Shown here piece by piece: positions 1 to 9,101 of a DNA stretch of 64,000 nt; positions within the stretch are counted from its first letter, which is position 1, and each line of letters begins with the position of its first letter. The notes under the pieces are model-generated. The model ran no database searches, had not been told where the DNA came from, and worked only from the letters and a program-made list of their open reading frames with translations. This DNA is from Chitinophaga varians (lineage in GTDB: Bacteria; Bacteroidota; Bacteroidia; Chitinophagales; Chitinophagaceae), in NCBI RefSeq assembly GCF_014529945.1, contig NZ_JACVFB010000003.1, positions 1 to 64,000 on the forward strand, in the 5' to 3' direction. A program made the translations under genes and the position numbers.

Positions 1-145
1 ATTGATAAGAATAATAAGAAAGCAAAGGATTGATAAGAATAATAAGAAAGCAAAGGAGCGGAGATCAAATTTGATCTCCGCTCCTTTGCTTTCTCTGCTC
101 GCTTATATCATCTTTGCGTCTTTGCTGCTTTGCGCCTTTGCGTGA
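1..145. repeat. Long inverted repeat with tandem-duplicated arm
   Basis: Bases 1-28 and 29-56 are an exact 28-bp tandem duplication. Bases 45-94 form a perfect 50-bp palindrome (25-bp arms, no loop) around AGATCAAATTTGATCT. Bases 112-143 carry a phrase made of CTTTGC units that recurs almost exactly at 36457-36492, where it is the outer arm of a second, complete element. The matching outer arm of this copy would lie left of the window. It sits just past the stop of the PKD-like lipoprotein gene and could act as a terminator, but its length goes well beyond an ordinary intrinsic terminator. Confidence 0.85.
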
Positions 146-1585
146 TCAGGAAACCTTCGGTATCCAGCTTACAATTCTACCAAAGCCGGTGTAAGACTCC
201 TTCAGCTGTAGTGGCCCGTTTACAGGAGGCACGGTATACTTCTCCCAGGAACCCCCGGTTTCAGCGGGACCGGAAAGCTGGTAAAACCCTACTACCAGTC
301 CATCTGCCGCGCCGGTGAGCAAGGTAATTTCTGACCCCGGCCTGTCCAGCATCAGTTTGGCTGTTTTCAGCGAAACATCATACTCATACAGCTTACCGCC
401 TGCACTGTAGAAAATGTAGCCGTTGACCGGGTCCACGGCAAACCTGGTAGCTTTATCAATATCGGGAACATTCATTTCATCGTAGCTGCTTTGCTGCAGG
501 ATGGAGGTGGTTACATTGATACGGGCCAGGAACACTTTTCCGGTGGGCCGGTCTTTCAGCAACGCGAATACCATCCCGCCGTTGTAGTTGTTCCAGGTCA
601 TATACAGCAGGTCTTTTGCAGCATCCTGGTAGTTAAAGATCGTTCCCGGCGGCATCAGCGTGCACTCTGAATTCGGGGGCGTATAGCGTACAAAGCGGTG
701 ATTCGTTTCATCATACAACAAGATGGGTATCATGTACTGGATATGGGAAGCGATGTGCCGTGATACCTTAAAGGTCTCTTTGCTCTCGGTGAGGTAATTG
801 ACAGGGAGGTTGTATCTCACCTGATACACCTGGTTGTACACGTACAAATCACCGTTGACAAAACAGAGGGCGCTGTTCATAAAACCCGACATCAATCGCT
901 GGGCAACAAGGTTTTCCGGCACTTTCGACTGAAACTCATAAGATATGCTGTTGGTGGGTTTCCACCCCAGGGTGTTGTTATCGATTTTATGTGTTCCCGC
1001 TGTGGTGGAGATATAATAGCCGGTTGTCACCATCGCCACTTCCACCGGCGCCCCATCATGGGGTACGGTAGAATTCAGCATACGCAACACGTCGGTATAC
1101 ATCGTATATTTCTTAGGGTACTCCGACAGCATGTCCAGCCGCGCTTTACCATTCACCTCACTCAGGATCAGCATGCCTTTGGAGATCGCTATGGACACGG
1201 TCAGGTTAGAGAGGTATTTAAAAGTAACACCGGTAGCCTTGTCTGTTACCCGGTAATACACGGTATAGTCTCTGGAAGGCGCCAGCGTAATACTCACGTC
1301 CAGGTCATGGGTGGTGGCCAGATCGGTACGTGCGCCCAGGGGCAGGTTGCCGATTTTTTCTATCACGAACCATTCGTAGCTGTATTTGCTGGTATCACCG
1401 CTCGCATCTTTTGTAAACGCCAGTACAGGTTTGATCTGCAAACGGGTGCCCTGTAACACCGAATAGCTGCTGTCGATACCACTGATTTTTACCGCATTGA
1501 GCTCGTGGTAGTCGTAATTGCCCTTGTCTTTGTAACATCCTGCCAGGGCGATGATAGACAGGATACCCAGAATATATTTATACAT
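146..1585 (-). CDS. PKD-like family lipoprotein of the Sus locus
   Basis: 479 aa. The N-terminus has a lipoprotein signal (LSIIALAGC, lipid-modified Cys at about residue 17) followed by a PKD-like beta-sandwich region (about residues 30-130); the rest looks like a surface beta-propeller-type domain without recognisable catalytic residues. Proteins of this kind occur downstream of SusC/SusD pairs together with DUF4843 lipoproteins and are probably surface-exposed ligand-binding accessories. It is the last gene of the minus-strand Sus operon, 36 bp after the DUF4843 gene. The substrate cannot be read from the sequence. Family call is from sequence resemblance and context. Confidence 0.75.
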   Translation of the reverse strand: MYKYILGILSIIALAGCYKDKGNYDYHELNAVKISGIDSSYSVLQGTRLQIKPVLAFTKDASGDTSKYSYEWFVIEKIGNLPLGARTDLATTHDLDVSITLAPSRDYTVYYRVTDKATGVTFKYLSNLTVSIAISKGMLILSEVNGKARLDMLSEYPKKYTMYTDVLRMLNSTVPHDGAPVEVAMVTTGYYISTTAGTHKIDNNTLGWKPTNSISYEFQSKVPENLVAQRLMSGFMNSALCFVNGDLYVYNQVYQVRYNLPVNYLTESKETFKVSRHIASHIQYMIPILLYDETNHRFVRYTPPNSECTLMPPGTIFNYQDAAKDLLYMTWNNYNGGMVFALLKDRPTGKVFLARINVTTSILQQSSYDEMNVPDIDKATRFAVDPVNGYIFYSAGGKLYEYDVSLKTAKLMLDRPGSEITLLTGAADGLVVGFYQLSGPAETGGSWEKYTVPPVNGPLQLKESYTGFGRIVSWIPKVS

Positions 1586-1621
1586 ATCGTAATCACAAAA
1601 GGTTAGTTAATATAAAACCGA

Positions 1622-2386
1622 TCATCCCCCGGTAATGGACGTGCCCATCGTCATCACGCTACCGTCATCATCCAGGATGATATTGCCGGCCTTGGCCTGT
1701 TCGTCCAGATAACGCTGGGTTACTTTTCCGAGGTAGTAGGTATCTGCAATTATCGATTCATTGGCCAGTTTGGCCGGGTCATATCCGGTCAATGCGCAGA
1801 CCAGCAGGAACTTCTTACGACTGAATTTCCCAAATACGGCAAAATACCAGAGGTCGGGCTGTGACAACACGTCCGTCATGCGTATCCGCAGCGTGGTGGT
1901 ACTGAGATAAGTATTGTTACCAATGGCTACGCGGGTCATGTTGGTGGTGAAGTGATGGTTGGGTTTCAGTTGCAGCACCAGGGAAACGGTATCGGTGAGC
2001 ATGTCGGGGGTACGGACCAGGCGCAGGCGAATGGTGTCCACTACACGGTTGGCGCGCATTACAAACGAGTCGGGCAGCGCGTCGTAGTGTTTTCCCGGCA
2101 CGGCGGTCGATTGGTCCGTGCTCACTTTAAAAGTGCGGTCATAGGCTACAGGCGCACCCATGGTTTTGACCGCTATTTTCAACACCGAGTCTTTCGTTCC
2201 CTGTGGCGCGAAGATAAAAAGCACCTTCAGGCTGTCCGTCTGACGTGACGCAGCGTCCATCACGACGCTGTTTTCAAAATAAATATCATTGGTGCCCGAC
2301 CAGGTGGGCAGCGCATCCTTTTGACAGGCAAAGAGGACAGATAACATGACCGCCCCTATTATACCGTGAATTGTTTTCATTGACAA
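1622..2386 (-). CDS. DUF4843 domain-containing lipoprotein
   Basis: 254 aa with an N-terminal hydrophobic stretch and lipobox (LSVLFAC, Cys at about residue 21), so it is predicted to be lipidated and shown at the outer membrane. The body is beta-rich with features of DUF4843 (YFENS near the start, a central VDTIRLRLVRTPD stretch). It lies 7 bp downstream of the SusD gene and upstream of the PKD-like lipoprotein. A second Met at residue 3 is an equally good start. Probable role: accessory surface glycan- or peptide-binding protein of the uptake complex; no enzymatic motif is visible. Confidence 0.78.
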   Translation of the reverse strand: MSMKTIHGIIGAVMLSVLFACQKDALPTWSGTNDIYFENSVVMDAASRQTDSLKVLFIFAPQGTKDSVLKIAVKTMGAPVAYDRTFKVSTDQSTAVPGKHYDALPDSFVMRANRVVDTIRLRLVRTPDMLTDTVSLVLQLKPNHHFTTNMTRVAIGNNTYLSTTTLRIRMTDVLSQPDLWYFAVFGKFSRKKFLLVCALTGYDPAKLANESIIADTYYLGKVTQRYLDEQAKAGNIILDDDGSVMTMGTSITGG

Positions 2387-2393
2387 AGTACTT

Positions 2394-3815
2394 TTAGTTG
2401 GTCCGCTGATTGGTTTCTGATAACGGCAACGGCAATACGTAGTTAGGTGCTATATCCGCTGCGGAAGCTGCACCGTTGATCACTTTTGGCGTCATCATTC
2501 TTTTATAGTAGAAAAACAGTTGTCCTTCTCCAAAGAACTCCTTCTTGTATTCCTTCCCTATTTCCGTGGTGATATTGGCCGTAGCCGCGAGGTTTACCAG
2601 CCCGCGCGCAAAGCGGACGGTGTTCAGGTACTGCAACGCCGCAGTGGCGTCTGTGGTGCATTCTGCCGCGATGTAATACATCTCCGACATACGCACCAGC
2701 GGCTGCAGGAAGCGAAATAGTTTCCTGGTATCCTGCACATCTTCATATTTTACGAAGGTGCGATAGGTTTTTCCGCCAACAGAAGGCAGTATCCAGGACG
2801 ACTTATAACGGTAATCTCCTTCCAGTCCTTCATATACCGCTGTGAGCTTGGATTGTACCGGCGCCAGAATGGCGGCAGGCTGCAGCGGAGCAGCGAAGTA
2901 ATCACGCTGGTTGTTATACAGATTGGGATTATACAGGGCGAAGAATATCTCCGTGGAACAAATCCTGTCGGGATTGACAGGTTCCGAGTTGATGTCGGTG
3001 GGTTTCACCCAGGGGAACCATTTGGTGGCATTGGTGATCACATCCTGCGCAGCAGCCAGCGCGGCAGGTTTATTCCCGGTATACAGCAGCACACGCGCCT
3101 GCAATGCTTTGGCAGCAAAGTAATTGAAACGGATATTTCTCCTGCGGAACCAGTCGCGCCCATCACTTTTAAAATCCTGTATCCCTTCTGTAGTCACCGG
3201 ATCGGCAGCAAGATATTGTTGTGCAGCGGTCAACTCACTCAATACTGTGTCCGCCACAGCCGCAGCAGACCGTATCGGCTGCGGTGCGGCTGTAGTGGTT
3301 TTATGATAAGGGATAGCATTTTTGTCTTTACCGGTGGCATATACAGGCCCGAACAGGCGCAATAAATCAAAGTGCATCATCGCTCTTAATCCCATACACT
3401 CGCCCCTGATCAGGTCTTCCTTCTCTTTGGACAAAATGCCCTTGTGTTTGTCCAATGCCTCCAGGAGTTTGTTGATATTCAGTATTTGTTTGTAGGCCGA
3501 TGTCCAGATACCATCAAAGCGGGCCATTACATCAGACTGGCCATAGGCATAGGTAGCGAAGCTGGTGAAATTATGATCACCGCTTACATTGTAGCGTTGT
3601 GCCAGCACTTCCACCGTTGTCAGGGTGAGATTAGCGCCGTACAGGTTATTATCGGCGAGCGCCAGGTAAATTCCATTGAGCGCATTGTTAAATCCGGCCT
3701 CTGTGGAATAGAGGTCGTCCTCTGTAAACTTATCCTCCGGCTTCAGGTCCAGGTATTTATTGCAGGACGCCAGCGCCAGGGAAACCATTATCAGCAGGTA
3801 GTATATCTTTTTCAT
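2394..3815 (-). CDS. RagB/SusD family nutrient-uptake outer membrane lipoprotein
   Basis: 473 aa. Lipoprotein signal ending MVSLALASC (Cys at about residue 17), then the SusD hallmark segment YLDLKPEDKF and a helical TPR-like core. The C-terminal part has the SusD-type RMSEMYYIAAEC helix and a family-typical ending (LPLPLSE..QR). SusD proteins cap the SusC channel and bind substrate on the cell surface. It starts 18 bp after the stop of the SusC gene, so the two are co-transcribed. The family is certain; the substrate is unknown, and no glycoside hydrolase or peptidase accompanies the pair inside the window. Confidence 0.95.
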   Translation of the reverse strand: MKKIYYLLIMVSLALASCNKYLDLKPEDKFTEDDLYSTEAGFNNALNGIYLALADNNLYGANLTLTTVEVLAQRYNVSGDHNFTSFATYAYGQSDVMARFDGIWTSAYKQILNINKLLEALDKHKGILSKEKEDLIRGECMGLRAMMHFDLLRLFGPVYATGKDKNAIPYHKTTTAAPQPIRSAAAVADTVLSELTAAQQYLAADPVTTEGIQDFKSDGRDWFRRRNIRFNYFAAKALQARVLLYTGNKPAALAAAQDVITNATKWFPWVKPTDINSEPVNPDRICSTEIFFALYNPNLYNNQRDYFAAPLQPAAILAPVQSKLTAVYEGLEGDYRYKSSWILPSVGGKTYRTFVKYEDVQDTRKLFRFLQPLVRMSEMYYIAAECTTDATAALQYLNTVRFARGLVNLAATANITTEIGKEYKKEFFGEGQLFFYYKRMMTPKVINGAASAADIAPNYVLPLPLSETNQRTN

Positions 3816-3833
3816 GTGATCGTGTTTGAAGCA

Positions 3834-6800
3834 TTAGAAAGAAGCGCTTACGCTGAAAGCTATCGTATTGGTAAAAGGATATTCTGTTCCCCTCTCTGCC
3901 CGTACGGTAGACCATCTGAAGATATCGTTGAGATAAGCATTGAGGCGGAGACTTTGCATACCTGCTTTCTTTAACCAGGGCTGGGTAAGCATTTCATAAC
4001 CCATATTGATGGATTCACCCACCATGGTGTTTTCTCTTTGTACAAAACGGGAAGACATTTCCGTTTTCGAAGTCATAGAGATGCCTTTAAACGCGGTCAC
4101 GTCTCCCGGACTTTTCCAGCGGTCGTACAACGCTCTTTTATCCTGGTTATATGCCAGGGCGCCCCGGCTGATGTTTTCTACTTTGTTGTAAAGCGCTGTG
4201 TTGAACAGGTCTGCGCCCCAGCGGTAGCGCAGGTTGATACCGAGGCTGAAAGGCCCATACGTCAGGTTGCTGCTGACAACGCCTTCCATGCGGGGTCTGG
4301 AATTACCTACCACGGCGATATCATCCGTATTATAGTCGAAAGTGGTTTCGCCGTTCTTTCTCACGAGCACTTCCCGGCCGGTGGCAGGATCGATCCCCAG
4401 AGAAGGTACCGCCCAGATATCATCGGGACTGCGGCCATCCCGGAAACGCGCCAGGGATTTGGCATCCTGCTGTTGTTTGTTGAGGCCGTCCAGCTGATTA
4501 TTAAAGCCTTCATATCTGCTGCGCACCATACTACCGGTATAGCCCACACGCCAGATGATGCGTTGTTTGGGTTTATAGATCACCGCATAGTTAGCCAGTG
4601 CTTCCACCCCTCTGGTCATCATATAACCCAGGTTGGCGGGGAATCCGCTCAAACCGGTAGAAGTGGGCAGTGTGAGGATCACAATTAAGGGATCTGTTTT
4701 TTTGTTGTAGGCGTTAAACGTCAGGTTGAAACGATTATCAAACAGGGTAACATCCGTGCCTATATTGGTATTCAGGGTATTCTGCCATTTCAGGTCAGGA
4801 TTACCTACGGCCAGCAAAGCGGCGCCCTGTCCGAAGGGATTGATATTTTGATAGTACTGATACAGGTCGGCGGAAGAGAAACTGCTGAAGTTCTGGTTAC
4901 CGGTGCTGCCGATGTCTGCCCGCAACTTGAGGCGGTTAACCCAGGTGAGCCCACGGAAGAAACTTTCCTGGTGCAGGTTCCAGCCGATACCGGCTGACCA
5001 GAACGGGGAGAATTTCCTGTTACTGCCGAAAGCGGTGGAGCCATCTATCCTGTAGGTGAGATCGAGCATATAACGGCTGTCATACATGTAGTTGACACTG
5101 GCGAGCGCATTCACTCTCCGGTATTTATCGATAGTGACGCCCGGGCGACTGTTGGTCTGATAGGAGAACGCAAACGCGGGGTTGCCATTGCTGCTTTCAG
5201 GAAAACCCTGTGCTGCCGTCATATACCCTCTGGTAGCGGATTCCTGGGCTTCTGCACGAAGATTGCCGGTAATGGAGTGTTCTTTCAGTACGCGGGCATA
5301 AGTCAGCATAACGTTAGCCTGATAACTGAAAACGTCTGTTCTCGTATTCTTATACGTGCCCTTTTCGTAGATGCTGTTGTTATCAAAGGTACTGTTGAGC
5401 GGTGAGACAAAATTCTCCCGGGTGGTAGTCTCTTTGCTTAATTGCAGACCACCCTGCAGGCGCAGATAGCTATTGAATGACCAGATCATTTGCAGGTTAT
5501 CCTGAACGCCCATGTTCTTAGTGACATCGAAGCTATTGAGCGTGGCGTTGTACAGCGGATTCACCACGTTGATGGTTTTGTTCAGGGAATCGCCTTCCGG
5601 TTTATCCAGGTATTTGGCGAGGCTGCCATCGGGGAGTCTTTTCGGGAAATAGGGACTGGCGCCGGCGAAGTTGGAAAAAGAACCATAGGGCGATTCATGC
5701 GCCGTATAGCCGGACACGTTCAGTTTGTTGCTGATGTTAAATCTGCCCCGGCGATAGGTCAGGTCTACCGTACTGCCCCAGGCGTCTCTGCCGGAGCCTT
5801 TCATGGCGCCATTGATTTTTTTGTAGTTCAGCCCTACGCCATAACGCAGCTGCTCATCGCCCCCGCCTGCATACACAGAGTGGCCCTGGGTAAAGCCGAT
5901 TTGTACCGGTTCATTGAGCCAGTAGCTATTTACGCCTTGTTCCACGAGGGCGCGGTGTGCGCTGTAGATACTGTCCAGGTATACCTGTCTCTGCGCCTGG
6001 TCCGACTCGCGTTTGGTATATCTGCCGGCGAGCTTTTCAAACGCCAGTTTCTCGCGGGCATCCATGAGGTTGTAGCTGCGCAGGTCTGGTATTTCCACGC
6101 GAAAATCGCCGCTGTAGTATACCTGTAGTTCTCCCTGTTTGGGTTTGCGGGTTTCTACCACCACTACCCCGTTGGCCGCACGGGCGCCATACATGGCGGT
6201 AGAGGCAGCGTCTTTCAGAATAGTGATAGATTCCACGCGGTTCATATCCAGGTCGATGATGTTACGTAGTTGTGTTTCAAAACCATCGAGGATAAACAGC
6301 GGCAGGTTGGGGTCTTGCCCAAACTGGTCTTTCACCTGGGAAGTAGAGAGACTGGTTTTACCGCGTACTTCCACATTAGGCATCGCGTTGGGATTGGCGC
6401 CCAGGGAGTTGTTTTCCACAATCACAAAAGAGGGGTCCAGTGTTTTAAGGCTCTGTACCACGTTCTGGTTGCCGATCGCTTTCAGTTCCGCGCCGGTGAA
6501 GGTAGCCACGGCGCCGGTAAAACTCTCGCGGTTACGTGTAACCATACCGGTTACCACTACTTCTTTAGAAGCTGCATTTCGCTTCAGCGACACTTTCATG
6601 TCCCTTTTTTTACCGACAGGCATGGTCAGCGGTTCCATGCCCACATAGGAGATGCGGAGAATCGATCCGTCGGTAACGGGAAAAGTAAAAAAACCTTTTT
6701 CGTTGGTATAGGTGCCGCGATTGGTGCCTGCTTCCTGTATGGTAGCGTGAGAGAGCGGCTGGCCTTCTTCGTCGGTGATGGTGCCGGTGAGCGGCGGTGT

Positions 6801-7175
6801 TTGTGTTGCCTGTACGGGCGTTTGTTCCAATGTGGGACGATAACGCAGCACCAGGGTGCCGTTGGTGATGTTGTAATAAACGCGTTGTCCTTTGAAGGCC
6901 GCTTCCAGTACCTTATCCAGTGGCTCATTGCGTACTTGTAAAGTTACCGGGGGCAGTTGCATCATTTCCTCCTGATTATAGAGGAAGCGTAGTTTAGTTT
7001 GCCTGTTAAGCTGCCGGAGAAATTCCGGTACGGCCATGTTATTGGCTTTCAGCGTGACTTTGGGCTGCGTCTGGGCGCTTACCGCAACAGACCATAATAC
7101 ACAGAAAAGTAAGAGCAATAATGGTTGATATCTTTTCCGGGACATGGCTTCGCCATGCATGTAATTTTTTTTCAT
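3834..7175 (-). CDS. SusC/RagA TonB-linked outer membrane protein with STN domain
   Basis: 1113 aa. Signal peptide (LLLLLFCVLWSVAVSAQ), then a secretin/TonB short N-terminal (STN) domain (about 40-115), a carboxypeptidase-regulatory-like beta-sandwich (about 128-205), a plug domain (about 215-345, with ILKDAASTAMYGARAANGV) and a C-terminal 22-strand-type barrel ending in an aromatic residue (SVSASF). SusC proteins import oligomeric nutrients with energy from TonB. The STN domain is the part that contacts FecR-type anti-sigma factors, which fits the sigma/FecR pair just upstream. The gap to FecR (7176-7271) has two hairpins, so expression probably starts at its own sigma-dependent promoter. 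Confidence 0.95.
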   Translation of the reverse strand: MKKNYMHGEAMSRKRYQPLLLLLFCVLWSVAVSAQTQPKVTLKANNMAVPEFLRQLNRQTKLRFLYNQEEMMQLPPVTLQVRNEPLDKVLEAAFKGQRVYYNITNGTLVLRYRPTLEQTPVQATQTPPLTGTITDEEGQPLSHATIQEAGTNRGTYTNEKGFFTFPVTDGSILRISYVGMEPLTMPVGKKRDMKVSLKRNAASKEVVVTGMVTRNRESFTGAVATFTGAELKAIGNQNVVQSLKTLDPSFVIVENNSLGANPNAMPNVEVRGKTSLSTSQVKDQFGQDPNLPLFILDGFETQLRNIIDLDMNRVESITILKDAASTAMYGARAANGVVVVETRKPKQGELQVYYSGDFRVEIPDLRSYNLMDAREKLAFEKLAGRYTKRESDQAQRQVYLDSIYSAHRALVEQGVNSYWLNEPVQIGFTQGHSVYAGGGDEQLRYGVGLNYKKINGAMKGSGRDAWGSTVDLTYRRGRFNISNKLNVSGYTAHESPYGSFSNFAGASPYFPKRLPDGSLAKYLDKPEGDSLNKTINVVNPLYNATLNSFDVTKNMGVQDNLQMIWSFNSYLRLQGGLQLSKETTTRENFVSPLNSTFDNNSIYEKGTYKNTRTDVFSYQANVMLTYARVLKEHSITGNLRAEAQESATRGYMTAAQGFPESSNGNPAFAFSYQTNSRPGVTIDKYRRVNALASVNYMYDSRYMLDLTYRIDGSTAFGSNRKFSPFWSAGIGWNLHQESFFRGLTWVNRLKLRADIGSTGNQNFSSFSSADLYQYYQNINPFGQGAALLAVGNPDLKWQNTLNTNIGTDVTLFDNRFNLTFNAYNKKTDPLIVILTLPTSTGLSGFPANLGYMMTRGVEALANYAVIYKPKQRIIWRVGYTGSMVRSRYEGFNNQLDGLNKQQQDAKSLARFRDGRSPDDIWAVPSLGIDPATGREVLVRKNGETTFDYNTDDIAVVGNSRPRMEGVVSSNLTYGPFSLGINLRYRWGADLFNTALYNKVENISRGALAYNQDKRALYDRWKSPGDVTAFKGISMTSKTEMSSRFVQRENTMVGESINMGYEMLTQPWLKKAGMQSLRLNAYLNDIFRWSTVRAERGTEYPFTNTIAFSVSASF

Positions 7176-7236
7176 TACATTTAGGTTGATTGAATTATAA
7201 TATGATGATCCGGGCCCTGTGTCTTACAGGGCTTGC

Positions 7237-7271
7237 TCACTAAACGAACATGCTACAACGTGTTCGTTTTT
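7237..7271. terminator. Hairpin between fecR and susC genes
   Basis: AAACGAACA (7242-7250) pairs with TGTTCGTTT (7261-7269) across a 10-nt loop; a second hairpin (GCCCTGTGTCTTACAGGGC, 7214-7232) lies next to it. Together they fill the gap between the regulatory pair and the Sus operon and may end or attenuate transcription from the sigma/fecR unit. The T-run follows the stem in the plus direction, so strong termination on the minus strand is uncertain. Confidence 0.45.
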
Positions 7272-8390
7272 TTATTTGTGTTTTACCATGATGGTACGTT
7301 TTGGTTGATCTATTACAAAGTGAATATCTGCCATTTGTTCTAACAAAGTCAGCACCTGTGCAACGGAGGGGGATTTTTCGAGGTTCCCGCCGAGCCGCTG
7401 TTGCTGTATAGCTGTATTTTCGAAGTGGATGGTATAATCGTATTCGCGGCCCAGTCGGGTCATGATATCGCCCAGGCTTTCGTTGTCAAATATCAGGAGG
7501 CCTTCTTTCCAGGCGGTAAACTGCTCAGCGTCCACGTGGGCAACGGTCATATTTCCCTGCCCGTACACCGCCTGCTGGCCGGGAGAGAGCTCTTTGGCGA
7601 GTGCGCCTGCGTCTACCTTTACTTTACCGGAAACAAGGGTGGTCAGTGTTTTATTCGTATAAGCGTTGATGTTAAATTCCGTGCCCAATACTGTTACCTG
7701 TACGTCGCCCACCTTTACAAGAAAGGGTTTGGCGGCCATGGGTGTTGTTTCAAAGCAGGCCTCTCCTTCCAGTTCCACTTCACGCCTGTCGCCGGAGAAT
7801 GCCACCGGGAAACGTAGCTTCGAATCGGCGTTGAGCCATACCCGTGTGCCATCGGCGAGTACTACTTTATAGGTGTGGCCGCGGGGTACCACGAGGGTGT
7901 TAAACACCGGTGTGTTGCTGGTTTGGGCAGACTGATACGAGACGCCGGTTTTACCGGCGGTAATGCGGGTACCATCAGCTTCTTTCAGTTGTGTTGCCGT
8001 ATCCAGTATGATCGTAGTGCCGCTGCCGGTAATCAGTTGGATCTGCTGATTGTTTCCGGCAGCATGCGCCACTACGCTGGTGGTTGGTTGTTGACGCGGT
8101 GGTTTCAACAGGAATACCGCTCCTCCTGCAATCAATCCGGTAACAACCGCCGCAGCGGCTACCCGGAACCAATTAATGGAATATCTTTTTCTGTGTGTAT
8201 GTTCAATCCTGGCGGCTACTTCCTGCCAGGCTGTTGTTGTGTCCAGTGAGGCTATCTCCTGCCAGCCCTCGGCGGCGTCCCTGATCTGGAAATATGCGGC
8301 TTCGTCCGGTGAAAGTGGTCCTTCCTCCCGGGGCTGTTCCAGTTTGGCTGCAAGCTTCTCCCACTCCGGGGATGGTTGATTTTCTGTCAT
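7272..8390 (-). CDS. FecR family anti-sigma factor
   Basis: 372 aa. A cytoplasmic N-terminal region (about 1-75) would bind the sigma factor, a single membrane helix (about 83-107, VAAAAVVTGLIAGGAVFLL) follows, then the periplasmic FecR domain (about 165-260, with LVVPRGHTYKVVLADGTRVW) and a C-terminal DUF4974-like domain (about 295-372). It probably relays substrate occupancy of the STN-bearing SusC to the adjacent sigma factor. It lies 44 bp downstream of the sigma gene on the same strand. Length and domain order are normal for Bacteroidota. Confidence 0.95.
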   Translation of the reverse strand: MTENQPSPEWEKLAAKLEQPREEGPLSPDEAAYFQIRDAAEGWQEIASLDTTTAWQEVAARIEHTHRKRYSINWFRVAAAAVVTGLIAGGAVFLLKPPRQQPTTSVVAHAAGNNQQIQLITGSGTTIILDTATQLKEADGTRITAGKTGVSYQSAQTSNTPVFNTLVVPRGHTYKVVLADGTRVWLNADSKLRFPVAFSGDRREVELEGEACFETTPMAAKPFLVKVGDVQVTVLGTEFNINAYTNKTLTTLVSGKVKVDAGALAKELSPGQQAVYGQGNMTVAHVDAEQFTAWKEGLLIFDNESLGDIMTRLGREYDYTIHFENTAIQQQRLGGNLEKSPSVAQVLTLLEQMADIHFVIDQPKRTIMVKHK

Positions 8391-8434
8391 AGCTTCTAAT
8401 GATTAGACAGTGAAGGATTAAAAAAGGGTAGGTA

Positions 8435-8983
8435 CTACAGGAAGATTTTTTTCAAAAAAATGAAAACACCGATCCACAGCGGCATGAAGGCTTCATTCCG
8501 CAAAAAAACATACGCTGCCTTGATATGAAATTTAACCGTGTTGATGGAGATATTCAGTTCACGGGCTATCTCTGCATACTTTTTATTCTCAGCAGCGCTC
8601 ATCAGGAAAACACGGCGACGCTGCTCCGGCATACAGTCGATGGCATGCGACAGGCGCTGGTAAAACTGCTCCCTGTCCCCATGGTCGGCATCCGGATGTT
8701 CCGGCGACATGGCGGCAAAATGCTGCTGATGTTTATCCTGTACTTCCTGCCGGGCAATGTGGTTAAGGCTCCTGTTCTTTACTGCGCGCGCAGCATAGGT
8801 TTCGAATGGTCCTCTTAACTGTATGGTATGTTGTGTTTCCCAGAACTTTACAAAGAATTCCTGCACAATGTCCTTGGCAACATCTTTATCTTTTACCACA
8901 CTATATGCCAGCAGGGCTAATGATTTGAAATGTTCCTTAAACAACAATTCAAATTGCTCCAACGAAAAGGGAGTCTCCTGCAT
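8435..8983 (-). CDS. ECF RNA polymerase sigma-70 factor (FecI-like)
   Basis: 182 aa with region 2 (about 10-75, YSVVKDKDVAKDIVQEFFVKFW) and region 4 (about 120-170, KKYAEIARELNISINTVKFHI), the two parts that define ECF sigma factors. It belongs to the Bacteroidetes sigma-70 family that sits upstream of FecR/SusC loci. It is first in the unit and probably directs transcription of the SusC-SusD operon when FecR is triggered. The C-terminus has a short hydrophobic tail (WIGVFIFLKKIFL), which is common in this group. Confidence 0.95.
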   Translation of the reverse strand: MQETPFSLEQFELLFKEHFKSLALLAYSVVKDKDVAKDIVQEFFVKFWETQHTIQLRGPFETYAARAVKNRSLNHIARQEVQDKHQQHFAAMSPEHPDADHGDREQFYQRLSHAIDCMPEQRRRVFLMSAAENKKYAEIARELNISINTVKFHIKAAYVFLRNEAFMPLWIGVFIFLKKIFL

Positions 8984-9101
8984 ACGTTGTCAAATGGTTG
9001 GCCCAACAATTCTTATTAAACAATATGGGTAAAAAAACATGGATATATCTCACGAGCGCGGGCCAAGATAATCAATCCATAATTTTTTACCCACACTATT
9101 T

